From positions 4,576,001 to 4,640,000 of the forward strand of contig NZ_CP109171.1 in the NCBI RefSeq assembly GCF_036246005.1: a DNA stretch of 64,000 nt, in the 5' to 3' direction. The notes below the pieces were generated by a model. The model was not told the origin of the DNA, did not search any database, and was given only the letters and a program-made list of their open reading frames with translations. The stretch's first letter is position 1; each line of letters starts with the position of its first letter. This DNA comes from Streptomyces sp. NBC_01723 (GTDB lineage: Bacteria; Actinomycetota; Actinomycetes; Streptomycetales; Streptomycetaceae). Below are positions 11,288 to 18,946 of the stretch, in pieces. The position numbers were made by a program, and so were the translations under genes.

Positions 11288-12532
11288 TCAGTCCGCGTCC
11301 TCCGCCTCGATGCCCAGGCCGGGCAGGAGGCCCGGGAGGAGCGGCGGGAGGGTGACGTCCGGCTCGGTGGGCAGGGTGTCGTCGCCCGTCGACGGGGAGG
11401 CGGGGCGGGTGTCCTCCTTGGGCGGGTCGAGCAGGCCGCCGGTGCCGCCACCGAGGAGTCCGTCGTCCTCGCGCCCGGAGTCGGACGACTCGCTGGGACC
11501 CCGGCTGTCGGTGCGGCCGCGGTCGGACGTGCCGGAGTCGCCGGTGTCGGGGGCCGACGAGCGGTCGGTGCCGGGCTTGTCCGTGGTCGCCGGGCCGGAG
11601 CCGCCCGGACGGCCGCCGGTGCCGCGGTCCTCGTCCTTGGAGGGTGGCCGGGGCAGCATGGACTGCAGCGGGGCCACGTCGTCGTCTATGGCGTCGAACA
11701 CCGACGACACCTGCTCACTGACGTCCCCCAGCTGCACGGGCAGCCGCTCGCGCAGCGCTCCCCAGGACTCCCGGTGGGAACGGGAGAAGGAGGAGAGGGC
11801 CTGCATGGGGGCCAGCGAGTCGGGGTCGTGGGCGTAGGCCGCGCTGAGCAGCCGGTGTCCCTCGGAGGCGTCGTGCTGCATGCCGGAGAGGGCACGGCGG
11901 ATCTCGTTGAGCGACTCGTGGTCGAGGGGGCCGCTGCGGCCGCGCTCCATCAGCCGTCGGGCCTCGCCGAGCCGGGTCGACGCCCGGTCCAGGTAGGCGC
12001 GGCCACGCTCGTCGTTCCCGTCGGCCAGGCCGAGGCGGAAGTCCTCTATGCCGCGCTTGAGGCCGTACAGCGAGTCGCCGGGCAGGGCGTCCGAACTGGC
12101 GGCGGCGACTCCGCCGAAGGCTCCCGCGGCCACGCTCACGCTCAGTCCGCCCGCGGTGAGGCCCTTGGCCAGCCGCGAACGGGGACGGAACCTGCTCAGC
12201 GGGGCCGCCCGGTGGCTGCCGCGCGCCCGGCGTTGCTCCGGGACCGGCGTGTCCCTCGCCCCACCGCCCACGGTGCCCTCCTGCAGCATGGCCTCGAACG
12301 CGGCCACCAGCTGGGCCCGCTGGACGACCTTGACCTCGGGATCCAGCTGCGGCCGGGGCAGCGTCTCCAGACCCTGCGCGAGGGTCACCAGATGACCCTG
12401 CTCGGTCGGATCCGCGGTGGCCCCGGCGGGCGCCGGTCCTCCGGGCTGCTCGGCCGCCCCGGGATCGGACTGCTCCTCCAGAGCCTGGGCGAAGGCGTTC
12501 GCCCGCCGGTGTGCCGATACGTTCGCGATCAC
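11288..12532 (-). CDS. rsbN: RsbN, membrane anti-sigma factor of BldN
   Basis: This is a 414-residue single-pass membrane protein immediately downstream of bldN. The N-terminal cytoplasmic region (about residues 1-105) would carry the sigma-binding part. A hydrophobic span lies near residues 124-145 (GLTAGGLSVSVAAGAFGG). The extracytoplasmic part is a DUF5667-like helical domain (about 150-300) followed by a Ser/Asp/Gly/Pro-rich tail. RsbN holds sigma-BldN inactive at the membrane and so delays chaplin and rodlin expression in aerial hyphae. GTG 12532 is preferred because AGGAGG lies 8 nt upstream; the in-frame GTG at 12541 overlaps that ribosome binding site. A sigma-BldN-like promoter precedes it (12669-12697), giving feedback control. 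Confidence 0.9.
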   Translation of the reverse strand: MIANVSAHRRANAFAQALEEQSDPGAAEQPGGPAPAGATADPTEQGHLVTLAQGLETLPRPQLDPEVKVVQRAQLVAAFEAMLQEGTVGGGARDTPVPEQRRARGSHRAAPLSRFRPRSRLAKGLTAGGLSVSVAAGAFGGVAAASSDALPGDSLYGLKRGIEDFRLGLADGNDERGRAYLDRASTRLGEARRLMERGRSGPLDHESLNEIRRALSGMQHDASEGHRLLSAAYAHDPDSLAPMQALSSFSRSHRESWGALRERLPVQLGDVSEQVSSVFDAIDDDVAPLQSMLPRPPSKDEDRGTGGRPGGSGPATTDKPGTDRSSAPDTGDSGTSDRGRTDSRGPSESSDSGREDDGLLGGGTGGLLDPPKEDTRPASPSTGDDTLPTEPDVTLPPLLPGLLPGLGIEAEDAD

Positions 12533-12668
12533 TGGCGGCACCTCCTCTCGCTCTCGTCATGACGGTCGACTCCCCAGGGGGTCCTGAGGGTTGCACACCC
12601 CGATCGGAACCATCCGATCGGGTGATCGGCGTCGGCCGGGGAGTGACCACAGGGAGCCTGCATCCCGC

Positions 12669-12697
12669 ACAACGAGCGGCGCGGCACATGGGTTACG
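12669..12697 (-). promoter_or_regulatory. sigma-BldN-type promoter of rsbN
   Basis: On the minus strand CGTAAC (12697-12692) and CGTTGT (12674-12669) are separated by 17 nt. As I recall it, the sigma-BldN consensus is CGTAAC with about 16 nt to CGTTGA, and rsbN is a known BldN-dependent gene in Streptomyces. The predicted transcript would have a leader of about 130 nt before GTG 12532. The match was found by eye. Confidence 0.68.
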
Positions 12698-12764
12698 GAC
12701 GGTGGATGATCGGACCGCTGTCCCAACCGACTTTCACCGATGGTGATTTGGAAAACGCGGAGGG

Positions 12765-13568
12765 TCAGCGGGCGTCGTCCGGGAGCAGCCGGGCGAGGGT
12801 GCGCACGGCGCGGTACTGGAGCGTCTTGATGGCGCCCTCGTTCTTGCCCATGACACGGGCGGTCTCGGCGACCGAGAGACCCTGGAGGAAACGCAGCGTG
12901 ACGCACTCCTGCTGCTGCGGGTTGAGTCGTCGTACCGCCTCCAGCAGGGCGGCGTTGGAGAGCGATTCGAGGACCGAGTCCTCGGGGGACCGCTCGACCT
13001 CGTTGGCGTCGAGCATCTCGCCGGTGGTGACCTCCAGCCGGAAGCGGCTGGACTTGAAGTGGTCGGCGACGAGGTTGCGGGCGATGGTCACCAGCCAGGC
13101 GCCGAAGTCACGGCCCTGCCAGGTGAAGGTGCCGATGCGACGCAGGGCCCGCAGAAAGGTCTCGCTGGTGAGGTCCTCGGCGGTCGCCTTGCCGCCCACG
13201 CGGTAGTAGATGTAGCGGTAGACGGTGTCGCTGTACTGGTCGTAGAGCCGGCCGAAGGCGTCGGCCTCACCGGCCTGGGCCCGTTCGACCAGGTCCATCA
13301 TGCGGGCGCTGTCGCTGTCCGCGGCGGGGCGGCGGTGGGTGGTGGCGGCGGTCCCGGACGAGGACGACCGCGCGCGTCTGCCGACGGCGGCGCTCCCTTC
13401 GGCCAGTGCGTAGCACGGACCGGCGGGCGCGGCGGCGGCGGCGAGGGCGGAGACGGCGGGGACGGCATACGCGGTGGGGACGAAGCCGCGCAACAGGTCT
13501 TGGGCTGATTTGACCGTTGCGCGCAGCGTAGCCAGGCCCGAGGCGTCAACCCCGACGTGTGGGTACAC
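12765..13568 (-). CDS. bldN: BldN, ECF sigma factor for aerial development (pro-sigma form)
   Basis: This is a 267-residue ECF sigma factor. The first ~90 residues are an Ala-rich N-terminal extension, matching the pro-sequence that is removed by proteolysis in Streptomyces BldN. Region 2 follows (about 92-160, with AFGRLYDQYSDTVYRYIYYR and AEDLTSETFLRALRRIGTF). Region 4 lies at about 205-262 (LNPQQQECVTLRFLQGLSV, then ETARVMGKNEGAIKTLQYRA). It directs transcription of bldM, chaplin and rodlin genes. The start is GTG 13568 (MYPHVGVDASG), identical in style to known BldN. The upstream 312 nt have no gene and should hold its BldD-controlled promoter. rsbN follows 232 nt downstream on the same strand. 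Confidence 0.96.
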   Translation of the reverse strand: MYPHVGVDASGLATLRATVKSAQDLLRGFVPTAYAVPAVSALAAAAAPAGPCYALAEGSAAVGRRARSSSSGTAATTHRRPAADSDSARMMDLVERAQAGEADAFGRLYDQYSDTVYRYIYYRVGGKATAEDLTSETFLRALRRIGTFTWQGRDFGAWLVTIARNLVADHFKSSRFRLEVTTGEMLDANEVERSPEDSVLESLSNAALLEAVRRLNPQQQECVTLRFLQGLSVAETARVMGKNEGAIKTLQYRAVRTLARLLPDDAR

Positions 13569-13880
13569 GGGACTCCCAGAGGCAGAGCTTCCATCACGTG
13601 CAGTTCGGAACCTGTCACCCGTCGTAGCGAAGGTGGGGTACCGGAATGCGTCTGAGGAGAATAACGCTTCGTGCAGGCACTGCTACGCCCAGTTGCTCAA
13701 ATCATCGATTACGTCGCTTCTGTGCCCGATTGACGCTCGATCAGTTGCGGCAAAGTGATCAGTAAATGACCGAAACAGTTCGGGTTCCTTGTTGCTACAG
13801 AGCGTGTTGTGGCCGATGTGAGGAAGTGTGAGGAACCGGGACTGGAGAGGGTGTCCCGCGGGTACGTCACATGGCTTGGG
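13569..13880. other. bldN upstream region, no gene
   Basis: This 312-nt non-coding stretch lies between the bldN start and the end of the convergent-side HAD gene. It is distinctly less GC-rich around 13690-13800 and contains AGTGA at 13754-13758 and TCACC at 13615-13619, possible BldD half-sites in everted order. A long bldN leader is likely. I see no tRNA, small ORF or clear terminator. Confidence 0.6.
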
Positions 13881-14810
13881 TCAGCGGCGGCGGCGGTGCA
13901 GCGCGATGGCCGCCGCGGTGCCGCCCGCCACCGCGCCGACGCCCGCGGCCGCGGGGATGCCGACCTTCGCCGCCTTGCGGCCGGTGCGGTAGTCGCGCAG
14001 GCGCCACTCCAGCTCCCGGGCGTGCTTGCGCAGCTTGGAGTCGGGGTTGATCGCGTACGGGTGTCCGACCAGCGACAGCATCGGGATGTCGTTGTGCGAG
14101 TCGCTGTAGGCGGCGCAGCGGGACAGGTCCAGGTGCTCCGCCGTGGCCAGCGCCCGTACCGCCTCGGCCTTCGCCGGGCCGTGCAGGGGCTCGCCGACCA
14201 GCTTGCCGGTGTAGACGCCGCCGATGGACTCGGCCACCGTGCCGAGCGCGCCGGTCAGGCCGAGGCGGCGGGCGATCACCTGGGCGATCTCCACCGGGGC
14301 CGCCGTGACCAGCCAGACCTTCTGTCCGGCGTCGAGGTGGGCCTGGGCGAGGGCGCGGGTGCCGGGCCAGATCCGCTCGGCCATGTACTCGTCGTAGATC
14401 TCCTCGCCGATCGACTTCAGCTCGGAGACGCGGTGGCCCTTGACGATCGACAGCGCGGAGTCGCGGGCGTCCTGCATGTGCTCCGGGTCCTCGAGCCCGG
14501 CCAGCCGGAAGTACGCCTGCTGCCAGGCGAACCGGGCGAGGTCGCGGGTCTCGAAGAACTTCCGCTTGTACAGGCCACGGCCGAAGTGGAAGATCGCGGC
14601 GCCCTGCATCACGGTGTTGTCGAGGTCGAAGAAGGCCGCCGCGCGGTCGTCGCCGTGGACCGGGAACTCCGGTTCCGCGCCGGAGTCGGGCGCGGTCTCC
14701 GGTGCGGACCGCGCGGACTTGCGGGCTGCCTCCGCCGAAGCCTCGCCTGCCAACACGCTCCGCGCCGTGGCGGAGCGCCTACGGGGAGAGAGCCATCCGA
14801 GAGCGGCCAT
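13881..14810 (-). CDS. HAD-IB (SerB-like) hydrolase with C-terminal membrane anchor
   Basis: This is a 309-residue phosphatase-like protein. Motif I is FFDLDNTVMQG with Asp62 and Asp64. The helical cap with FHFGRGLYKRKFF, the motif II region in VWLVTAAPVE and motif IV in CAAYSDSHNDIPML are all present. It belongs to the HAD-IB group that includes SerB and actinobacterial homologues sometimes active on phospholipid-like substrates. The C-terminus has a hydrophobic Gly/Ala segment followed by HRRRR, a probable tail anchor, so it may act at the membrane. The start ATG 14810 (MAALGW) is chosen; ATG 14822 is in frame. Longer in-frame starts read through the divergent glutaredoxin gene and are rejected. 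Confidence 0.88.
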   Translation of the reverse strand: MAALGWLSPRRRSATARSVLAGEASAEAARKSARSAPETAPDSGAEPEFPVHGDDRAAAFFDLDNTVMQGAAIFHFGRGLYKRKFFETRDLARFAWQQAYFRLAGLEDPEHMQDARDSALSIVKGHRVSELKSIGEEIYDEYMAERIWPGTRALAQAHLDAGQKVWLVTAAPVEIAQVIARRLGLTGALGTVAESIGGVYTGKLVGEPLHGPAKAEAVRALATAEHLDLSRCAAYSDSHNDIPMLSLVGHPYAINPDSKLRKHARELEWRLRDYRTGRKAAKVGIPAAAGVGAVAGGTAAAIALHRRRR

Positions 14811-14906
14811 GTCCGTGAGCATAGCCAGTTTGTTCGGAGGCTTCGGAGTCGAGAGGTTCGCAGGCTGTGAACTCTGGTCGACCGGGTCGTTAAAGGGCGC
14901 GGGAGA

Positions 14907-15248
14907 ATGGCCGGCATGAGTCCCCTCTTCCGCCGAAAGCCCGCGCAGGCCCCGCAGACCCCGGGGGCCCCGCACTCCGCCCAGTCCCCTGAGCATTCCG
15001 AGAACCATCTCGTCACCCTCATCCGCAAACCCGGCTGTCATCTGTGTGATGACGCACAGCTCGTCGTGGAGAAGGTCTGCGCCGACCTGGGTGTCCCCTG
15101 GGAGGGGAAGGACATCACCCAGGACCGCCAACTGCACGACCAGTACTGGGAGCAGATTCCGGTCGTCCTGGTCGACGGCAGGCAGCACACCTTCTGGCGT
15201 GTGAACGAGGAACGGCTGCGCAAGGCACTGACCGACCAGTCCAAGTAG
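14907..15248 (+). CDS. glutaredoxin-like thiol-disulfide protein
   Basis: This is a 113-residue protein with a thioredoxin fold from about residue 34. It carries the redox motif CHLC (Cys44 and Cys47) after LVTLIRKPG, the cis-Pro in QIPVVLVDG, and a short C-terminal helix. It fits the glutaredoxin family DUF836-type members. It lies just upstream of the redox regulator Rex. ATG 14907 (MAGMSPLF) is listed; ATG 14916 (MSPLF) is an equally plausible start. The HAD gene is transcribed divergently from the same 96-nt gap. Confidence 0.85.
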   Translation: MAGMSPLFRRKPAQAPQTPGAPHSAQSPEHSENHLVTLIRKPGCHLCDDAQLVVEKVCADLGVPWEGKDITQDRQLHDQYWEQIPVVLVDGRQHTFWRVNEERLRKALTDQSK

Positions 15249-15425
15249 TCCGTATGGTCGCTTAGGATCGATGGTGACCAGGTCTCGGGGGCGTTGATCG
15301 TGAGGAGCGTGTACGGCTTTGCCCCCGATGAGTGAGGAACGAGGGTGCGTGTGCGCCGGTTCCCGTCGTGTGCGCCGGGGGCGCGTGACCCCGGTCACGT
15401 TGGCCGGGCAAATCGGACACCATCT

Positions 15426-15454
15426 TTGTGCACGCGTTCACAAAGACATAGCCT
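15426..15454 (+). promoter_or_regulatory. Rex operator (ROP) over the rex-hemACD promoter
   Basis: TGTGCACGCGTTCACA at 15427-15442 matches the Rex operator TGTGAACNNNTTCACA at every fixed position but one. TTGTGC (15426-15431) and TAGCCT (15449-15454) are 17 nt apart and form a good -35/-10 pair, so the operator covers the -35 element. Rex bound here in a low NADH/NAD+ state would repress its own operon. Autoregulation of rex-hemACD is known in S. coelicolor. Confidence 0.85.
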
Positions 15455-15522
15455 GCATTCGACGGGGCGGTCATGTAGGGACGTATGACCGCCTACAGCC
15501 CCGCTCTACCCGCAGGAGCACC

Positions 15523-16287
15523 GTGGCAACTGGCCGAACACACCGACCGGCGACCCGCAGCCGAGGGATTCCCGAGGCCACCGTCGCCAGGCTTCCGCTG
15601 TACCTCCGCGCCCTCACCGCGCTCTCCGAGCGTTCGGTGCCCACGGTCTCCTCCGAGGAGCTGGCGGCCGCGGCCGGGGTCAACTCCGCGAAGCTCCGCA
15701 AGGACTTCTCCTACCTCGGCTCCTACGGGACCCGGGGCGTCGGGTACGACGTCGAGTATCTCGTCTACCAGATCTCCCGTGAACTCGGCCTCACCCAGGA
15801 CTGGCCGGTTGTGATCGTCGGAATCGGTAACCTCGGTGCCGCCCTCGCCAACTACGGCGGGTTCGCCTCCCGCGGATTCCGGGTCGCCGCGCTCATCGAC
15901 GCCGATCCGGGGATGGCCGGAAAGCCCGTGGCCGGCATCCCGGTGCAGCACACGGACGAGCTGGAGAAGATCATCGAGGACGACGGTGTGTCGATCGGCG
16001 TGATCGCGACCCCCGCCGGCGCCGCCCAGCAGGTCTGCGACCGGCTCGTGGCCGCCGGTGTCACCTCCATCCTGAACTTCGCGCCGACCGTGCTGAACGT
16101 CCCCGAGGGCGTCGACGTGCGCAAGGTCGACCTCTCCATCGAGCTGCAGATCCTCGCCTTCCACGAGCAGCGCAAGGCCGGCGAGGAGGCCGCGGCCGAC
16201 GGCGTCGCACCGCCCTCCGTCGCCCGCAAGCAGCGCCCCACCGAGCAGGGACCCGACGGGGACGTACCCGCCGTGATGCCGGCATGA
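15523..16287 (+). CDS. rex: Rex, NADH/NAD+-sensing redox repressor
   Basis: This is a 254-residue protein with the standard two-domain architecture. The winged helix spans residues 1-80, with IPEATVARLPLYLRAL, and SSEELAAAAGVNSAKLRKDFSYLGSYG as the recognition region (quoted in parts). The Rossmann domain begins at VVIVGIGNLGAALANYGGF (GxGxxG). The C-terminal helix ILAFHEQRK swaps between subunits. Rex senses the NADH/NAD+ ratio and represses respiratory genes such as cyd, nuo and its own operon. GTG 15523 is chosen because GCAGGAGCACC precedes it and the known N-terminus (MATGRTHRP) starts there; the upstream in-frame start overlaps the operator. The stop overlaps hemA by 4 nt (ATGA). Confidence 0.96.
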   Translation: MATGRTHRPATRSRGIPEATVARLPLYLRALTALSERSVPTVSSEELAAAAGVNSAKLRKDFSYLGSYGTRGVGYDVEYLVYQISRELGLTQDWPVVIVGIGNLGAALANYGGFASRGFRVAALIDADPGMAGKPVAGIPVQHTDELEKIIEDDGVSIGVIATPAGAAQQVCDRLVAAGVTSILNFAPTVLNVPEGVDVRKVDLSIELQILAFHEQRKAGEEAAADGVAPPSVARKQRPTEQGPDGDVPAVMPA

Positions 16288-17990
16288 GTCTCCTCGTCGT
16301 CGGGCTGAGCCACCGCAGCGCCCCCGTCAGCGTCCTGGAGCGGGCGTCGCTCGGTGAGGACGCGCAGCTCAAGCTGTTGCAGGACACGGTCGCCGCCGAA
16401 CCGGCCACCGAGGCCGCGGTGCTGGCCACCTGCAACCGCATCGAGCTGTACGCCGACGTGGACAAGTTCCACGCCGGTGTCGCCGAGCTGTCGACGCTGC
16501 TCGCCCAGCACAGCGGGGTCGGCCTGGAGGAGCTCACTCCCCATCTCTACGTGCACTACGAGGACCGCGCCGTCCACCACCTGTTCTCGGTGGCCTGCGG
16601 GCTCGACTCGATGGTGGTCGGCGAGGGGCAGATCCTCGGCCAGATAAAGGACTCCCTGGCCCGCGCCCAGGACCTGCACACCGCCGGACGGCTCCTGAAC
16701 GACCTGTTCCAGCAGGCGCTCAGGGTCGGCAAGCGCGCCCACTCCGAGACGGGCATCGACCGCGCCGGGCAGTCCCTGGTCACCTTCGGCCTGGAGCAGC
16801 TCTCCGCGGGGGCCGACCCGCAGACCTGGGCGAAGGGCAAGAAGGCCCTGGTCATCGGCGCCGGTTCGATGTCGTCGCTGGCCGCCGCGACGCTGGCCCG
16901 GGCCGGGGTCGCCGAGATCGTGGTCGCCAACCGCACCTTCGAGCGCGCCGAGCGCCTCGCACAGATCCTCTCCGAGGGCGACGACACGGACGTGCTGGCC
17001 CGCGCGGTACCGATGGACTCGGTGCCGTTCGAGCTGACACGTGCCGACGTGGCCGTCTCCTGCACCGGCGCGACCGGTCTCGTCCTCACGGCCGACTCCG
17101 TCGCCGCGACGGTGGAAGGCCGTACCGGCGCCCCCGCCGCCGAGGCCGACGGCGTACGGGACGAGCCGGAGGCCGCCGCCGCGCCGCTGCCGTCCCCGGG
17201 TGCCGCCGCCGACGAGAACTGCCCGCTGGACCTGTCCACCGTGCCGACCGGCTTCTCCGTCATGGGCGAGGCCGCCGTGGCCGGGATGGACGCGGCGACG
17301 CTGGAGCAGCACGGGGCCTGGGCCGCGGGCGGCGCGGCGGTGGACCGGCCGCGCGAGACCGGTCGGCCGGGTCCTGAGGCGGACGCCGAGCTGATCGGCG
17401 CGCTCGCCGCGACCGCCGCGAGCGTCGGCCGGATCCCCGAGCGCCGCCGGCCCGAGCCGGTCGCCGAGGTACCGCGCCCGCAGCCCGTGCTCTTCCTCCT
17501 CGACCTCGCCATGCCGCGCGACATCGACGCCGCCGTGCACCGGCTGGCCGGGGTGCGCCTGGTCGACATCGAGTCCCTCGCCGACGCCTCCGCCGACGCT
17601 CCGATGGCCGCCGACGTCGACATGGTCCGCCGTATCGTCGCCGACGAGGTCGCGGCCTTCGGCGCCGCCCAGCGCGCCGCGCACATCACGCCCACCGTGG
17701 TCGCGCTGCGCAGCATGGCCGCCGAGGTGGTGGCCGGTGAGATCGCCCGCCTCGAGGGGCGGCTGCCCGGCCTCGACGGCAAGCACCGCGCCGAGATCAC
17801 CCAGACCGTCAAGCGAGTGGTGGACAAGCTGCTGCACGCGCCGACGGTACGGGTCAAGCAGCTCGCGGCCGAGCCCGGCGGCGCCGGGTACGCGGACGCG
17901 CTGCGCACCCTGTTCGACCTCGACCAGGAGACGGTGGCCTCCGTCTCCCGCGCCGAGAACAGCACTGAGAAGAACCGAGGGCCGGCATGA
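16284..17990 (+). CDS. hemA: HemA, glutamyl-tRNA reductase
   Basis: This is a 568-residue enzyme that reduces glutamyl-tRNA(Glu) to glutamate-1-semialdehyde, the first committed step of tetrapyrrole synthesis. The catalytic Cys is Cys50 in VLATCNRIELY. The region SVACGLDSMVVGEGQILGQIK and the NADPH-binding KALVIGAGSMSSLAAATLA are conserved. The dimerisation domain is C-terminal. It is about 130-150 residues longer than the E. coli enzyme owing to an Ala/Pro/Glu-rich insertion at roughly residues 270-400, between VSCTGATG and PVLFLLDLAMPRD, a feature also typical of Streptomyces HemA. ATG overlaps the rex stop and its own stop overlaps hemC, so the genes are translationally coupled. Confidence 0.95.
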   Translation: MSLLVVGLSHRSAPVSVLERASLGEDAQLKLLQDTVAAEPATEAAVLATCNRIELYADVDKFHAGVAELSTLLAQHSGVGLEELTPHLYVHYEDRAVHHLFSVACGLDSMVVGEGQILGQIKDSLARAQDLHTAGRLLNDLFQQALRVGKRAHSETGIDRAGQSLVTFGLEQLSAGADPQTWAKGKKALVIGAGSMSSLAAATLARAGVAEIVVANRTFERAERLAQILSEGDDTDVLARAVPMDSVPFELTRADVAVSCTGATGLVLTADSVAATVEGRTGAPAAEADGVRDEPEAAAAPLPSPGAAADENCPLDLSTVPTGFSVMGEAAVAGMDAATLEQHGAWAAGGAAVDRPRETGRPGPEADAELIGALAATAASVGRIPERRRPEPVAEVPRPQPVLFLLDLAMPRDIDAAVHRLAGVRLVDIESLADASADAPMAADVDMVRRIVADEVAAFGAAQRAAHITPTVVALRSMAAEVVAGEIARLEGRLPGLDGKHRAEITQTVKRVVDKLLHAPTVRVKQLAAEPGGAGYADALRTLFDLDQETVASVSRAENSTEKNRGPA

Positions 17991-18946
17991 CTGAGAAGGC
18001 ACTGAGGCTGGGGACGAGGCGGAGCAAGCTCGCCATGGCCCAGTCCGGGCAGGTGGCGGACGCCGTGAGCCAGGTGACCGGTCGGCCCGTTGAGCTGGTC
18101 GAGATCACCACGTACGGGGACGTCTCGCGGGAGCAGCTGGCGCAGATCGGCGGCACGGGCGTGTTCGTCGCCGCGCTGCGCGACGCGCTGCTGCGGGGCG
18201 AGGTGGACTTCGCGGTTCACTCGCTCAAGGACCTCCCCACCGCGCAGCACGAGGGCCTGGTGGTGGCCGCCGTACCGGAGCGCGAGGACCCGCGGGACGT
18301 GGTCGTCGCCCGGGACGCGCGCAAGCTGACCGACCTCCCGCGCGGGGCGCGCATAGGCACCGGCGCGCCGCGCCGCATGGCGCAGCTCAACGCGTACGCC
18401 CGTACCCACGGGATGGAGATCGAGACGGTCCCGATCCGGGGCAACGTCGACACCCGCATCGGATACGTCCGCAGCGGGGAGCTGGACGCCGTCGTGCTGG
18501 CCGCCGCCGGACTGAACCGGGTGGGCCGCAGCGACGAGGTGACCGACTTCCTGTCGGTCGACACGGTTCTGCCCGCCCCCGGCCAGGGGGCACTGGCGAT
18601 CGAGTGCACGGCGGACAACGCCTCGCTGATCGCCGCGCTCGGCGAACTCGACGACCCGTTCACGCGGGTCGCCGTAACGGCCGAGCGGTCACTGCTCGCC
18701 GCCCTGGAGGCCGGCTGCAGCGCCCCTGTGGGCGCCTTGGCCGACCTTCTGGCCGACGGGCAGACTGTCAAGGAGATGCGCCTGCGCGGCGTCGTCGGCA
18801 CGACCGACGGCTCGACGCTGGTGCAGCTGTCCACCACCGGTCCCGTGCCCGAGACGCACGAGGCGGCGCTGGCGCTCGGTCGCGAACTCGCCACCGAGAT
18901 GCTCGCCCAGGGCGCGGCCGGTCTGATGGGGGAGCGAGCACATTGA
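17987..18946 (+). CDS. hemC: HemC, hydroxymethylbilane synthase
   Basis: This is a 319-residue porphobilinogen deaminase that joins four porphobilinogens into hydroxymethylbilane. Conserved parts include LGTRRSKLAMAQSGQVA, the VHSLKDLPT active-site block, GTGAPRRMAQL, RGNVDTRIGY and PGQGALAIECT. The dipyrromethane cofactor is carried on Cys244 in LEAGCSAPVGA. It is overlapped by 4 nt at both ends (ATGA with hemA, TTGA with hemD) inside the Rex-controlled operon. Confidence 0.96.
   Translation: MTEKALRLGTRRSKLAMAQSGQVADAVSQVTGRPVELVEITTYGDVSREQLAQIGGTGVFVAALRDALLRGEVDFAVHSLKDLPTAQHEGLVVAAVPEREDPRDVVVARDARKLTDLPRGARIGTGAPRRMAQLNAYARTHGMEIETVPIRGNVDTRIGYVRSGELDAVVLAAAGLNRVGRSDEVTDFLSVDTVLPAPGQGALAIECTADNASLIAALGELDDPFTRVAVTAERSLLAALEAGCSAPVGALADLLADGQTVKEMRLRGVVGTTDGSTLVQLSTTGPVPETHEAALALGRELATEMLAQGAAGLMGERAH

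Noticed and set aside
14811..15398. N-terminal extension of the HAD-IB gene to 505 residues
   Set aside because: It would run over the divergent glutaredoxin gene and lacks any conserved sequence.
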